DNA of 64,000 nucleotides from Pacificimonas pallii (GTDB taxonomy: Bacteria; Pseudomonadota; Alphaproteobacteria; Sphingomonadales; Sphingomonadaceae), in NCBI RefSeq assembly GCF_019204005.1, contig NZ_JAGSPA010000003.1, positions 1 through 64,000 on the forward strand, written 5' to 3'. Numbering within the stretch: position 1 is the first letter of the stretch; every line of letters begins with the position of its first letter. Below the pieces are notes generated by a model, which was given only the letters and a program-made list of their open reading frames with translations, was not told the DNA's origin and ran no database searches. A program made the translations under genes and the position numbers. Below are positions 8,065 through 17,737 of this stretch, in pieces.

Positions 8065-9210
8065 ATGACAATGAGTTTGAGCATGGCAAATTCGCGCATA
8101 GCGGATTTGAATATATCGATTTTAAGCGCAGCCCTCTTGGCCCTTCCGCACCCTGCCCTTGCGCAGGTCGGCCCTGCCGGGACTTCCCCGTCCGAATCCC
8201 AGCTCATGCCGCGTGCGGCGGTTTGCGAAACCCTTGACGAACCGCACGCGGTCCCCCCGGCCCTGATTGAACGAGAGGATTTGGACTTCCGTTTTTCGAG
8301 CCGTGAAGAATGGCTGGATTTCATAGCGTCAAAGCGCGGCGGCGAGGAGGCCCGCGCGATATATGCCGCCATGTTCACTGACGCTGACTTCGATAGGTGG
8401 GCCTCAGGGACGAGCGTGGTCGCGGAGAAAATTTCCTACCAGAATGACGGGCTTACGATAAACGGATTCGCCGTGCGTCCGGCCGCGCCCGGCCGCTATC
8501 CCGTCATTATCTACAATCATGGCGGCGCCATGCAGTGGGGGCGCATCATTTTTCCCGAAATTCTGGAATTCCACCGCCTTGCCCGGCGCGGCTATGTCGT
8601 TCTCGCATCATATTATCGCGGCGAGGGCGGCAGCGATGGCGAACCCGATATGGGCGGCGGCGATGTCAGCGACAGCCTTGCGTTACTCGACATTGCCGGT
8701 TCCTTTGCAGGTGCCGACACCTCCCGGGTGGGCATGATCGGTTTCAGCCGCGGCGGCGGCGTGACCTATGGTGCCGTTGCCTGTAGCGACAGGGTCGATG
8801 CCGCCGTCACAATTGGCGCGCCTGCCGACCATCTGACCAGCGCACGGCGCGACGAGTTTGACGAGCATGTCTATCCGCATGCGATCCGGGGATATTCCGA
8901 AGACAAGACGGCTTCGCTACGCGCTATCTCCGCGCTTCACTACGCGCAGCATTTTCATGGCGATACGGCCATGCTGATCGTCCATGGCGGAGCGGATAAC
9001 AGGGTGCCCCCCACCGATAGCCTGAATCTTGCCTCCCGTCTTCAGGATGCGGGCCAGCCATATCGTCTCAAGATCTATGAGGGCGGTTCGCACGGATTAT
9101 TCGAAAACTACGGAGATGTCCGCATGGAGATCGACCGGTGGATGGACCAATATGTTCGCGACCGGGATACTGCGCCCGGAAACGTGCCGCCGCCACTGGA
9201 TGTGGATTGA
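8065..9210 (+). CDS. Secreted alpha/beta hydrolase (S9 / dienelactone hydrolase type)
   Basis: Exported hydrolase of 381 residues. The ATG at 8065 is preferred over one 18 bases earlier because GAGGGG lies at proper spacing before it. The N-terminus is a signal peptide ending near HPALAQ. The alpha/beta hydrolase core shows the oxyanion region YNHGGAMQWG, the nucleophile elbow GFSRGGG, the acid in HGGADNRVPP and the catalytic His in GGSHGLFEN. This layout matches the prolyl oligopeptidase/dipeptidyl peptidase and dienelactone hydrolase relatives; the substrate cannot be told. It stands alone, without an obvious operon. Confidence 0.85.
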   Translation: MTMSLSMANSRIADLNISILSAALLALPHPALAQVGPAGTSPSESQLMPRAAVCETLDEPHAVPPALIEREDLDFRFSSREEWLDFIASKRGGEEARAIYAAMFTDADFDRWASGTSVVAEKISYQNDGLTINGFAVRPAAPGRYPVIIYNHGGAMQWGRIIFPEILEFHRLARRGYVVLASYYRGEGGSDGEPDMGGGDVSDSLALLDIAGSFAGADTSRVGMIGFSRGGGVTYGAVACSDRVDAAVTIGAPADHLTSARRDEFDEHVYPHAIRGYSEDKTASLRAISALHYAQHFHGDTAMLIVHGGADNRVPPTDSLNLASRLQDAGQPYRLKIYEGGSHGLFENYGDVRMEIDRWMDQYVRDRDTAPGNVPPPLDVD

Positions 9211-9364
9211 GTATGCGGTAAACATGTCGATACCGGTGTGGTGTCACCGTAAAGTCTGGCGGCGACCTTTCGAACCTGGCCTGTGCCGATATCATCATAT
9301 TGCTGGAGCAGACGGCGCGGCGCCTCTCGAATAGAGACGCGTTTTCCGCGCATGGCTGCGAGTC

Positions 9365-10777
9365 TCAGGCGCTCATCGATGATCCCTGCTGATCGGCGCG
9401 TGGCAGAAAAAGGCGCGCGCAGAGGCCGCCAAGATCGTCGCTTTCGCCAAGTTCGACCCGGCCGCCGTAAATCTCGGCGACATCGCGCACGATGGCCAGC
9501 CCCAGGCCAGTGCCGGGCTTGTCCGTATCCAGGCGCGCCCCGCGCTGGAACAGCGATGCGCGCTCATCGGGCGAAATGCCCGGACCATCGTCTTCGACCT
9601 CTATGACAAGCACGTCGTCCGTTTCGGCTTTCACCGTCACAAAGACACGTCCGCCGCCATATTTTGCGGCATTGTCGATCAGGTTTCCGGCCATTTCCTC
9701 AAGATCCTGCCTCTCACCAAGGAAATCGAGATTATCGGCGCCATCAAGGTCGATGGTCACCGCGCCCGGATACATGCGTTCGACCGTGCGCCGCAGCGCC
9801 TCGAGGCTGGGCCAGACGGAACTGCGCATGTTGAGCGCGCCGCGTCGCCCGAGCGCCCGTGCGCGCGCCAGATGATGATCCACATGGCGCCGCATCGACA
9901 TTATCTGCCGCCGGACGGTTATCGCGAGCGGCGTATCCTTGTCCGCGCTTTCGTTCACAAGCACCGTCATGGGCGTCTTCAGCGCATGCGCGAGATTTCC
10001 GGCATGGCGCCGCGCGGCGTCCGCCTGATCCTCCGCCTGTTCCAGCAGTTCGTTAATGCCGTGCATCAGCGGCGTGACTTCGGAGACATAATCGGTGGAC
10101 ACGCGTTGCACCGCGCCCGATCGCACCGCGGCGATCTCGGCCCGCACACGGCGTAGCGGGCGCAGGCCATAAACGGCCTGCAGCGCCGCCAGGATCAAGA
10201 GGCCAAGGCCCAGCACCCCCAGGGAGACAAGGACGGTCGTGCGGACCCGCGCCAGCTGCGCATCGAGGCCGCTTCGGTCCTGCGCAATCTGGAAATGGAA
10301 CATGACCGGAACGCCGGGTAAAGTCGCGTCCCGCTCGATAACCCTGAGCAGCTCCTCGCCAAGCTGCACGTCCGTGAACAATAGGCCGTCTTTCTGAACG
10401 CTCGTATCGACCGGCAATTGCCGGTCCCATAGCGAGCGCGATCTGTACGGGGCCTGACCTTTACGAGAAATCTGCCAGTATAATTGCGAATAAGGCTCCA
10501 GATAGCGCTGATCCGACAGCGGGCGCGCATATCGAAGCTCACCTTCCTCGGACAATTCGACACTGGCAATCATCGCATCCAGACGGCTTTCCAGCTGCGC
10601 GTCGAAATTATCGACAATGATCGCCGCCACGGTGCGGTCGAGGACAAATCCGCCAATCAGCAGCATCACCCCGACCCACGCCGCGGCGATGGCGAGCATA
10701 CGGCGACTTAACGAGCGCGGGCCAAAGGGCCGCGACGCGCGCGCGTCCAGCGTTTCAGCGAGTTCAGTAGCGGCCAT
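9365..10777 (-). CDS. Sensor histidine kinase of the PepSY-linked two-component system
   Basis: Membrane kinase of 470 residues with transmembrane helices near 27–48 and 180–203 around a periplasmic domain of about 130 residues. A HAMP-like linker is followed by the H-box NLAHALKTPM (His near 264) and an ATPase domain (NLIDNAAKYGG, DDGPGIS, GTGLGLAIV). The ALKTP variant is typical of PhoQ-like kinases. It lies 18 bases downstream of the OmpR-type regulator gene on the same strand and is clearly co-transcribed with it and with the PepSY gene. The signal may be a cation or an envelope state, by analogy with PhoQ. Confidence 0.92.
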   Translation of the reverse strand: MAATELAETLDARASRPFGPRSLSRRMLAIAAAWVGVMLLIGGFVLDRTVAAIIVDNFDAQLESRLDAMIASVELSEEGELRYARPLSDQRYLEPYSQLYWQISRKGQAPYRSRSLWDRQLPVDTSVQKDGLLFTDVQLGEELLRVIERDATLPGVPVMFHFQIAQDRSGLDAQLARVRTTVLVSLGVLGLGLLILAALQAVYGLRPLRRVRAEIAAVRSGAVQRVSTDYVSEVTPLMHGINELLEQAEDQADAARRHAGNLAHALKTPMTVLVNESADKDTPLAITVRRQIMSMRRHVDHHLARARALGRRGALNMRSSVWPSLEALRRTVERMYPGAVTIDLDGADNLDFLGERQDLEEMAGNLIDNAAKYGGGRVFVTVKAETDDVLVIEVEDDGPGISPDERASLFQRGARLDTDKPGTGLGLAIVRDVAEIYGGRVELGESDDLGGLCARLFLPRADQQGSSMSA

Positions 10778-10795
10778 GGATCAGCGCCGCATCCT

Positions 10796-11470
10796 TCACT
10801 CCGGACGATTTTCCGGGTCGTCGAGAGTATAGCCGAGGCCCCGGATCGTTTCGATCAGATCCGCGCCAAGCTTCTTGCGGATACGCGTGATGAAAACCTC
10901 GATCGTATTGGAATCGCGGTCGAAGTCCTGATCGTAAATATGTTCGATAAGCTCTGTCCGGCTGACCACCTTGCCCTTGTGATGCATCAGATAGCTGAGC
11001 AGCTTATATTCCTGCGCGGTCAGGCGAACGGGCGATCCGTTGCGGGTGACCCGGCCGGAACGCGTGTCGAGGCGCACATCCCCCGCCACCAGCTCCGATG
11101 ACGCCAGTCCAGCCGAACGGCGGATCAGCGCCCGCAGCCGCGCAATGAGCTCTTCCATGTTGAAGGGCTTGGCAAGATAATCATCGGCACCCGAATCGAG
11201 TCCGGCAACCTTGTCGGACCAGCTGTCGCGCGCGGTCAGCACGAGGACGGGCATGTCGCGCTCCGCCTTACGCCATTTATCGAGGATGGTGAGGCCGTCC
11301 ATTTCAGGCAGGCCAAGGTCAAGAATGACAGCGTCATAGCTTTCCGTCTCCCCCATGAAATGACCGTCAATGCCGTCAGCCGCAAGATCGACGGCGTAGC
11401 CGGCAGCCTCGAGCGTGTCCTTCAACTGCTGGCCAAGCGTTGGTTCGTCCTCAACGATCAAAACGCGCAT
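10796..11470 (-). CDS. OmpR/PhoB-family response regulator
   Basis: A regulator of 224 residues from the ATG; a GTG six bases upstream is an alternative start. The receiver domain has the acidic pair EDE, the phospho-acceptor Asp in ILDLGLPEMDG, TARD and the Lys in LAKPFN. The winged-helix domain follows (LTAQEYKLLSYLM, VSRTELIEHIY, SNTIEVFITRIRKKLG, IRGLGYTL). It is the middle gene of a PepSY–regulator–kinase set, a common arrangement in alphaproteobacteria. Confidence 0.93.
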   Translation of the reverse strand: MRVLIVEDEPTLGQQLKDTLEAAGYAVDLAADGIDGHFMGETESYDAVILDLGLPEMDGLTILDKWRKAERDMPVLVLTARDSWSDKVAGLDSGADDYLAKPFNMEELIARLRALIRRSAGLASSELVAGDVRLDTRSGRVTRNGSPVRLTAQEYKLLSYLMHHKGKVVSRTELIEHIYDQDFDRDSNTIEVFITRIRKKLGADLIETIRGLGYTLDDPENRPE

Positions 11471-11523
11471 AGTCACTATTCCTGCCTGTTATTGTCTCGG
11501 TGCGGCCTTACCTTGGTGCGAAG

Positions 11524-11817
11524 CTATTTCCGCGTTCCGATGATGTTGCCGGTACGGGCATCCACATCGACTTCGATAATCTTATTTCCGCGCATATACC
11601 GCATCCGGTAGCGCGCGGCGTCCGGATTGCAATCGCAGCCGAGGAATTTTCCGCCGATACGCGCATCGACCCGGTTGCGGATATCGCCGAAGTTCATCAG
11701 GCGTCCAGCCTGCGCGCCCGCAAGCGCGGCATCCTGGTCGCGCGGATTTTCAATGGCGCCCGCCTGTGACCCGGCCAGCATCATTGCGGCGGCGATAAGG
11801 ATGTGAAAGCCGGACAT
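11524..11817 (-). CDS. Small periplasmic PepSY-like protein
   Basis: A 97-residue exported protein with a signal peptide ending near GSQAGA. The C-terminal half (YRMRYMRGNKIIEVDVDARTG) fits the strand pattern of a PepSY domain. PepSY proteins next to two-component systems often modulate the sensor or inhibit peptidases in the periplasm. It is the first gene of the set, about 50 bases before the response regulator. Confidence 0.75.
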   Translation of the reverse strand: MSGFHILIAAAMMLAGSQAGAIENPRDQDAALAGAQAGRLMNFGDIRNRVDARIGGKFLGCDCNPDAARYRMRYMRGNKIIEVDVDARTGNIIGTRK

Positions 11818-11907
11818 TGCGGTATCTTTGTGGAAAACCTCTTACGAAACCTTTTGAATCCTTTGTCAGTGTTGCACTGAACGGCTTCTGAACCTAGCGG
11901 AAAATTC

Positions 11908-13689
11908 ATGGCAGCTCCCATCATCTCCCTCGAGTCCATCGGCCTGAATCAGGGGACCGGCTGGCTCTTCAGGGACCTCGACCTTTTCGTCGGGGAACGT
12001 GACCGGCTGGCGCTGATCGGCAGGAACGGTGCGGGCAAGACCACCCTGTTTCGGATCATCGCGGGCGAGGTCGAGGTGGATGCCGGCCTGAGGAAGGAGC
12101 GTCCCGGTACGCGCATCGTGACCCTGCTGCAGGACCCGGATGTGTCGCCTTATGCAACGCTGAGGGACTTTGCGCTTGGCGGCAGGGAGGCTCCGGCGGC
12201 GCATGACGTTGAATCCATCGCGGACCAGATTGGCATCGATCTTGACCGGCAGGCGGCAACCTCGTCCGGTGGTGAGCGGCGGCGGGCGGCACTGGCGCGC
12301 GCGCTGGCATCGGAGCCGGATCTGCTGCTGCTCGATGAACCGACCAACCATCTCGATATCGCGGCCATTGAATGGCTGGAGGGGTGGCTCGGCCGCTATA
12401 CCGGAGCGGTCGTCACCGTCAGCCATGACCGCGAATTCCTGAAACGCCTGACCAATGCGTCTCTTTGGCTGGACCGGGGCACGCTGCGCCGTGCGGACAT
12501 CGGCTTTGGCGGTTTTGAAGCCTGGACAGAGGAAATCCTGGAACAGGACGCGCGCGCACAGGCCAAAATGGACACCAAGCTGGCGCAGGAAGCGCAGTGG
12601 CTTTCGAAAGGCGTGACGGCGCGGCGCAAGCGCAATGTCGGGCGGCTTGAAAAACTGTGGGAGCTAAGGGCGCAGCGCGCGGAAATGCTGGGGCAGGTCG
12701 GCAAAGCGAAACTCGCGCTGGAAAGTGACGATGCCAAGGCCAAGGTGGTCATCGATGCGAAGAACATCTCAAAGACCTATGACGGGCGGGAGATCATCAA
12801 ACCGATGGACCTGCGCCTGCAGCGCGGCGACCGCATCGGCCTGATCGGCCCCAATGGCGCAGGTAAATCGACGCTGCTGAAACTGCTGACGAAAGAAATC
12901 GAGCCCGATACCGGCCGGGTCCGTCATGCCAAGACGCTGACAGGGATTACCATCGACCAGCAGCGCAGCCTGCTGAAACCGAAACTGCGCGTTCGCGATA
13001 TTCTGACCAACGGGACGGACTGGATCGATGTCCGCGGCGAGCCGCGGCACATCGTTGGCTATCTGAAAGACTTCCTGTTCGACAGGTCATATATCGACGC
13101 GGAGATCGGCAGCCTGTCGGGCGGGGAGCAATCGCGGCTTTTGCTGGCACGGGAATTTGCGCGGCCGTCCAATCTGCTCGTCCTCGACGAGCCGACCAAT
13201 GATCTGGACCTGGAAACGCTCGACCTGCTGCAGGAAGTGATCGCGGACTATGACGGGACCGTGCTGCTGGTCAGCCATGACCGCGATTTCCTTGACAGGA
13301 CCGTGACCATGGTCGTCGGGCTGGATGGTTCGGGCGATGTCGACATTATCGCGGGCGGCTATGCCGATTGGGAAGCGAAGCGGCGGCGCCCGGAAAAGCC
13401 GGTAAAGGCCAAACCAAAGGCCAGCGCGGCGCCCGCCGCCCCGGTACAGCGCGAAGAGCGCATGACCTTCAAGGACCGGCATGAGCTGGATGAGCTGCCG
13501 GGGCGTATCGCCAGGCTGGAAAAAGACATCAGGGTGCATGAGACGGCGCTGGCCGACCCGGCACTTTATGCCGATGGGCCGGCTGCATCGACAAAACTGG
13601 GCGCAGCGCTTGAAGTGTTGAAGGCTGATCTGGCGGTGGCGGAGGATCGCTGGCTGGAACTGAGCGAGATGGCAGAGGCGCTGGGGTAG
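11908..13689 (+). CDS. ABC-F family ATPase (Uup-like)
   Basis: Soluble protein of 593 residues with two ABC domains and no membrane part. Walker A motifs are GRNGAGKTTL and GPNGAGKSTL, the signatures are SSGGERRR and LSGGEQSRL, and the Walker B motifs are LLLLDEPTNHLD and LLVLDEPTNDLD. A linker between the domains and a charged C-terminal coiled coil (about 525–593) are as in Uup, an ABC-F member tied to ribosome function and to precise excision in E. coli. The start is supported by the N-terminal PIISLESIGLNQG strand. It stands alone. Confidence 0.92.
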   Translation: MAAPIISLESIGLNQGTGWLFRDLDLFVGERDRLALIGRNGAGKTTLFRIIAGEVEVDAGLRKERPGTRIVTLLQDPDVSPYATLRDFALGGREAPAAHDVESIADQIGIDLDRQAATSSGGERRRAALARALASEPDLLLLDEPTNHLDIAAIEWLEGWLGRYTGAVVTVSHDREFLKRLTNASLWLDRGTLRRADIGFGGFEAWTEEILEQDARAQAKMDTKLAQEAQWLSKGVTARRKRNVGRLEKLWELRAQRAEMLGQVGKAKLALESDDAKAKVVIDAKNISKTYDGREIIKPMDLRLQRGDRIGLIGPNGAGKSTLLKLLTKEIEPDTGRVRHAKTLTGITIDQQRSLLKPKLRVRDILTNGTDWIDVRGEPRHIVGYLKDFLFDRSYIDAEIGSLSGGEQSRLLLAREFARPSNLLVLDEPTNDLDLETLDLLQEVIADYDGTVLLVSHDRDFLDRTVTMVVGLDGSGDVDIIAGGYADWEAKRRRPEKPVKAKPKASAAPAAPVQREERMTFKDRHELDELPGRIARLEKDIRVHETALADPALYADGPAASTKLGAALEVLKADLAVAEDRWLELSEMAEALG

Positions 13690-13722
13690 TTGGCAGCCTC
13701 GGATGGCAAACCCTTAATCCGC

Positions 13723-13799
13723 TCATCCTGAGCGCAGTCGAAGGACGCATCATGGTTTTGCAGCAGCTTGGATGCGTCCCTCGACTGCGCTCGGGATGA
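13723..13799. repeat. Dispersed palindromic repeat, full hairpin copy
   Basis: Two arms of 28–29 bases (13723–13750 and 13771–13799) form a near-perfect inverted repeat built on GCGTCCCTCGACTGCGCTC. Related arms occur at about 15294 and 33387. It lies between two convergent genes and could fold in RNA as a terminator or act as a REP-type element. Confidence 0.75.
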
Positions 13800-13873
13800 A
13801 GGGGGTTTGGCGTGTTGCATCAATCAGACGTGAACGAGCGCGCGCGGTTAGCCTAATACACTCCCCCGTCCCC

Positions 13874-15070
13874 CTAAACCAGCTCGAACAGCCCTGCAGC
13901 GCCCATGCCGCCTGCCGTACACATGCTGACGACGGCATAGCGCTCTCCGCGCCGCCTTGCCTCCAGCAGCGCGCCCCCGACGAGGCGGCTGCCGGACATG
14001 CCGAACGGGTGGCCGATGGCGATCGCACCGCCGTTCACGTTCAGCCGCTGCGGGTCGATACCGAGGTGATCGCGGCAGTACAGCGCCTGGCTGGCAAAGG
14101 CTTCGTTGATTTCGAACAGCCCGATATCGCTGATGTTCAGGCCTGCCCGCGCGAGAAGTTTGGGGATGGCGAAGACAGGACCGATGCCCATTTCCTCCGG
14201 CTTGCAGCCGGCAACCTGAAAGCCGCGATAGACGCCGAGAATTTCGCGGCCCTCCGCCTCTGCCATATCGCGCGCCATGACGATCTGCGCCGCCGCGCCG
14301 TCGGACAGCTGGCTGGCATTGCCCGCGGTGACGCACTTGCCCTCCGCAATGACATCGCCGCCGGACCAGACCGGTTTCAGATTGGCCAGGATTTCCCTGG
14401 TGGTTCCGGCACGGATGCCCTCGTCGGCGGTGACCGTCACGGTCTCGGTTCCGGTTTCGGTGCCATCCTTTGCATAGAGCGTCTTCTCGACCGTGATCGG
14501 CTCGATCTCTTCGCCAAGGCGGCCGGCCTCTGTTGCGGCAGCGGCGCGCTGCTGACTGATCGCGGCAAATTCATCCTGCGCCTCACGCGACACACCGTAG
14601 CGCTCAGCGACGATTTCCGCGGTTTCAATCATCGCCATATAGGCATGTTCGGATTCCGAAAGGACGCTTTGGTTCTGATAGCGCGGCGCATCTTTCGTCA
14701 CGGTCCAGCTGATCGATTCCATACCGCCCGCCAGCGCGACATCGATATCGCCCGCCATGATCGAGCGCGCCGCCAGCGCGATACTGTTCAGGCCCGACCC
14801 GCATTTCCGGTCGAGCGTGAAACCCGGCACCGTGTCGGGAAAACCCGCCGCCAGCGCACACATGCGCCCGGCATTCGCGCCCTGCGTTCCCCACTGATTG
14901 CCGACACCCCAGAAGACGTCATCAATGCGGTCCGCGTCAACGCCCGCGCGGGACAGGGCGGCCTTCATGGCATGCGCGCCAAGCACGGGCGCTTCGGTGG
15001 CGTTGAAAGCACCGCGATAGGCTTTTCCCACGGCAGTTCGTGCGGTCGATACGATCACGGCTTCGCGCAT
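13874..15070 (-). CDS. Acetyl-CoA C-acyltransferase (thiolase)
   Basis: Thiolase of 398 residues, the usual family length. The acyl-accepting Cys is C90 in DRKCGSGL, the His lies in [10 protein letters not shown] and the second catalytic Cys in [12 protein letters not shown] at the C-terminus. It joins or cleaves 3-ketoacyl-CoA in fatty acid degradation or acetoacetyl-CoA metabolism. The gene has no operon partner here; it lies between a palindromic repeat and a divergent tRNA-Gly. Confidence 0.93.
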   Translation of the reverse strand: MREAVIVSTARTAVGKAYRGAFNATEAPVLGAHAMKAALSRAGVDADRIDDVFWGVGNQWGTQGANAGRMCALAAGFPDTVPGFTLDRKCGSGLNSIALAARSIMAGDIDVALAGGMESISWTVTKDAPRYQNQSVLSESEHAYMAMIETAEIVAERYGVSREAQDEFAAISQQRAAAATEAGRLGEEIEPITVEKTLYAKDGTETGTETVTVTADEGIRAGTTREILANLKPVWSGGDVIAEGKCVTAGNASQLSDGAAAQIVMARDMAEAEGREILGVYRGFQVAGCKPEEMGIGPVFAIPKLLARAGLNISDIGLFEINEAFASQALYCRDHLGIDPQRLNVNGGAIAIGHPFGMSGSRLVGGALLEARRRGERYAVVSMCTAGGMGAAGLFELV

Positions 15071-15119
15071 GTTTGGTCTTTCCGTCCAATCACAGGTCAG
15101 CTATCAGCCTTAGCAGCGC

Positions 15120-15193
15120 GCGGGTGTAGCTCAATGGCAGAGCTCTTGCTTCCCAAGCAAGCGACGGGGGTTCGATTCCCCTCACCCGCTCCA
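15120..15193 (+). tRNA. tRNA-Gly (CCC)
   Basis: A complete cloverleaf: acceptor GCGGGTG pairs with CACCCGC, the D arm is GCTCAATGGCAGAGC, the anticodon stem CTTGC/GCAAG closes the loop TTCCCAA with anticodon CCC, and the T arm contains GGTTCGATTCC. The 3' CCA is encoded. Confidence 0.95.
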
Positions 15194-15293
15194 GTGGCCC
15201 CGCACATAGCTTCGGATTCCGGTCGAATATCGGCCCTGCAAACTGCGGAAACTTGGTACCCGAGGGACGCGCCCAAATCGCTGCAATATCATC

Positions 15294-15321
15294 GTGCGTC
15301 CCTCGACTGCGCTCGGGATGA
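15294..15321. repeat. Dispersed palindromic repeat, single arm
   Basis: GTGCGTCCCTCGACTGCGCTCGGGATGA-type arm, the same as the right arm at 13771–13799 except for one base. A short partial partner arm (CGAGGGACGC) lies at 15261–15270. It sits between tRNA-Gly and the end of scpB. Confidence 0.7.
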
Positions 15322-15361
15322 TTCAATTTCGGGACCGCATCTGACCGTGGAAGGCGGTGGC

Positions 15362-15955
15362 TCACTCCTGGTCGTCGGCGTCTTCCAGCATATCGGGTTG
15401 TTCAGCCTCTTCGCGGGCGAGTTCCAGTGCCTCGGCCATCGGGTCCAGCAGGCCGGCCGCTTTCAACTCCTGAATGCCCGGCAGGTCGCGGCGACTGGTC
15501 AGACCGAAATGCACCAGGAAGCCCGTTGTCGTTGCATAGAGAAGCGGGCGCCCCGGGACTTCGCGGCGCCCAGCGGGACGGACCCAGCCCAGCTCCATCA
15601 ACACATCAAGCGTGCCCTTCGACAGCGAGACGCCGCGGATTTCCTCGACCTGCGCGCGGGTCACGGGCTCGTGATAGGCGATGACCGATAGCGTCTCAAT
15701 GGCCGCACGCGAAAGTTTGCGCGGCCGCGCCGTTTCGCGCCGCAATATGTGCGACAGGTCGGGCGCGGTCTGGAACAGCCATTTGCCGCCCCGCTCCACG
15801 AGGTTGATCCCGCGCGGGTGGTAGCTTTCCGCAAGTTCGACGAGTAACGCTTTGACAGGTGCGTTTTCCGGCAGATGCGCGCCGATCACGTCAAGCGACA
15901 GCGGTTCTTCTGCCGCGAACAGCACAGCTTCGACGATACGCAGGGTTTCGTTCAT
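15362..15955 (-). CDS. scpB: Segregation and condensation protein B
   Basis: ScpB of 197 residues, the dimeric winged-helix partner of ScpA in the SMC condensin complex. Typical features are the N-terminal IVEAVLFAAEEPLSLDVI, the second winged helix (LSRAAIETLSVIAYHEPVTRAQVEEIRGV) and GRPLLYATT near the end. The C-terminus is an acidic tail. It overlaps scpA by four bases (ATGA), so translation is coupled. Confidence 0.95.
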   Translation of the reverse strand: MNETLRIVEAVLFAAEEPLSLDVIGAHLPENAPVKALLVELAESYHPRGINLVERGGKWLFQTAPDLSHILRRETARPRKLSRAAIETLSVIAYHEPVTRAQVEEIRGVSLSKGTLDVLMELGWVRPAGRREVPGRPLLYATTTGFLVHFGLTSRRDLPGIQELKAAGLLDPMAEALELAREEAEQPDMLEDADDQE

Positions 15956-16710
15956 GTCGCCTTGATCCTGAGCGGCGCATCCGCATTGGGCTGGTCAAGC
16001 AGCAGCTTTCCCGTTCGCGCCAACTCCAGCGCCGCCACGAAACTGGATGCGATCACGGACCGGCGATATTCCGGGTCGAGCGTTTTGGGAAGGAAGCTTT
16101 GCAGGACGCCCCATTCCACCGCGCTGCCGACCATTTTCTCCAGCCAGTCCATCGCATCGTCCAGCGACAGCACGGGCCGCCGCTTCACTTCGTAATTCCT
16201 GGTCTGCCCGCGCCCGGCGAGGCGGCCATAGGCCTGCATCACATCATATAGCGAGCAGTCCCATTCGGGTTTCGTGACCGCGCTCAATCCTTCGGGGGCA
16301 CCGCGCAGAAAGACATCCTCGCCCGCCAGATCGCGGGCAAACAGGCGCGCGCCGGCTTCGCGCATCGCCTCCAGCCGTTGCAGGCGAAGTTGCAGGCGCA
16401 GCGCCATCTCTTCGGCGGAAGGCTCCTCCCCCTCTTCTTTTGGCAGCAGCAGCGCGGATTTCAGATAGGCAAGCCATGCCGCCATGACGAGATAATCAGC
16501 GGCCAGCTCAAGTCGCAGCTTCTTCGCCTCGGCAATATAGACAAGATACTGCTCCGTCAGTTGCAGGATCGAAATCTGCGCCAGGTCAACCTTTTGCTGG
16601 CGCGCCAGTTGCAGAAGGAGATCGAGCGGTCCCTCCCAGCCATCAATATCGAGATTAAGCTGCTCTTCGCGCACGGAGGGCCGGACGAGGTCGATGAGGT
16701 CATCCTTCAT
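15952..16710 (-). CDS. scpA: Segregation and condensation protein A
   Basis: ScpA (kleisin) of 252 residues, which bridges the SMC heads. The N-terminal motif WEGPLDLLLQLARQQKVDLAQI is diagnostic, followed by YLVMAAWLAYLKSALLLP and a C-terminal winged helix with FLPKTLDPEYRRSVIASSFVAALEL. It overlaps nagZ upstream and scpB downstream by four bases each. Confidence 0.95.
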   Translation of the reverse strand: MKDDLIDLVRPSVREEQLNLDIDGWEGPLDLLLQLARQQKVDLAQISILQLTEQYLVYIAEAKKLRLELAADYLVMAAWLAYLKSALLLPKEEGEEPSAEEMALRLQLRLQRLEAMREAGARLFARDLAGEDVFLRGAPEGLSAVTKPEWDCSLYDVMQAYGRLAGRGQTRNYEVKRRPVLSLDDAMDWLEKMVGSAVEWGVLQSFLPKTLDPEYRRSVIASSFVAALELARTGKLLLDQPNADAPLRIKAT

Positions 16711-17714
16711 GCAAGGCCGCTTTCGATGAGCGCGTCCCTCCGCTCGGCGGCGTCTGCGCAGATGTCAGGCTCCGCATCCGCCCAGATCATTGCGGCATCC
16801 AGCCGCCCGCGCGCGGCCGTGCTGATCGAGGGTGCATGTTCGGCCAGCGCACTGTTCTCCGCAAAATCGCCGGAGCAGTGCAGCGCCGCATCGCACCCTG
16901 CCGCCAATGCGGCACGCATGCGCTCGGTCAGGCTTCCGGCAAGCGCGTGCATGCCAAGGTCATCGCACATCAGCAGCCCGCCAAAACCGATATCCCCGCG
17001 GATTGTGCCTTCAATCACCTTATGGGAGACAGAGGCGCAATGGTCGGGATCGAGCGCGGCATAGGTGACATGCGCGGTCATCGCCATCGGCGCGTCATTC
17101 AGCTTCTGAAACGGCAGCAGGTCATGCGTCAGCTCTTCGGCCGTTGCCGTGACCAGCGGGAGCGCCTCATGACTGTCGGCCTCTGCCCGGCCATGGCCGG
17201 GGATGTGCTTCACGATCCCGCAAATGCCGGCTTCCCGCAGGCCGCTGAGGATCGCGGCACCAAGCGATGCGACCATATGCGGGTCGCGCCCAAAGGCGCG
17301 GTCGCCAATCACATCATGCGCGCCCGCCACGGGCACGTCGACAAGGGGCAGGCAATCGACACTGATCCCGGCGGCATGCAATTCCGCGCCGATGGCCATC
17401 GCGTGAAAGCGCGCCGCCTCAATCGCGGTCATGGGGGCGATGTCCCACAGCCGCCCGAATAACTCAGCCGGTGGATGCGCCCGCCAGTGCGGCGGGGTCA
17501 GGCGCTGAACGCGCCCGCCCTCCTGATCGACAAGAATGGGAAGGTTGCCGCGGCCGGAGAGCGACCGAAGATCGTCGGTCAGCGCGCGTAGCTGGACGGG
17601 GTTCTGCACATTCCGCCCGAACAGGATGTAGCCCGCCGGGTCCGCAGCGGCGAATAACGTGCGCTCCGCGGCGGTCAGCTTCGGCCCCGACAGGCCAAGG
17701 ATCAGCGGCAGCAT
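16707..17714 (-). CDS. nagZ: Beta-N-acetylhexosaminidase
   Basis: NagZ (glycoside hydrolase family 3) of 335 residues. It removes N-acetylglucosamine from anhydro-muropeptides in peptidoglycan recycling in the cytoplasm. Recognisable parts are GYILFGRNV, LVDQEGGRVQRL, the KHIPGHGRAEADSH loop that carries the catalytic His, and the nucleophile Asp in LLMCDDLGM. The gene lies between the SPOR protein gene and scpA, which is its usual place in sphingomonads (recalled). Confidence 0.94.
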   Translation of the reverse strand: MLPLILGLSGPKLTAAERTLFAAADPAGYILFGRNVQNPVQLRALTDDLRSLSGRGNLPILVDQEGGRVQRLTPPHWRAHPPAELFGRLWDIAPMTAIEAARFHAMAIGAELHAAGISVDCLPLVDVPVAGAHDVIGDRAFGRDPHMVASLGAAILSGLREAGICGIVKHIPGHGRAEADSHEALPLVTATAEELTHDLLPFQKLNDAPMAMTAHVTYAALDPDHCASVSHKVIEGTIRGDIGFGGLLMCDDLGMHALAGSLTERMRAALAAGCDAALHCSGDFAENSALAEHAPSISTAARGRLDAAMIWADAEPDICADAAERRDALIESGLA

Positions 17715-17737
17715 CCTACCCTGTCCCTATCGCTGCG

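Noticed and set aside
13772-15691. Long plus-strand open frame of about 640 codons
   Set aside because: It lies antisense to the thiolase gene and runs through tRNA-Gly and scpB; its composition is that of a high-GC shadow frame.
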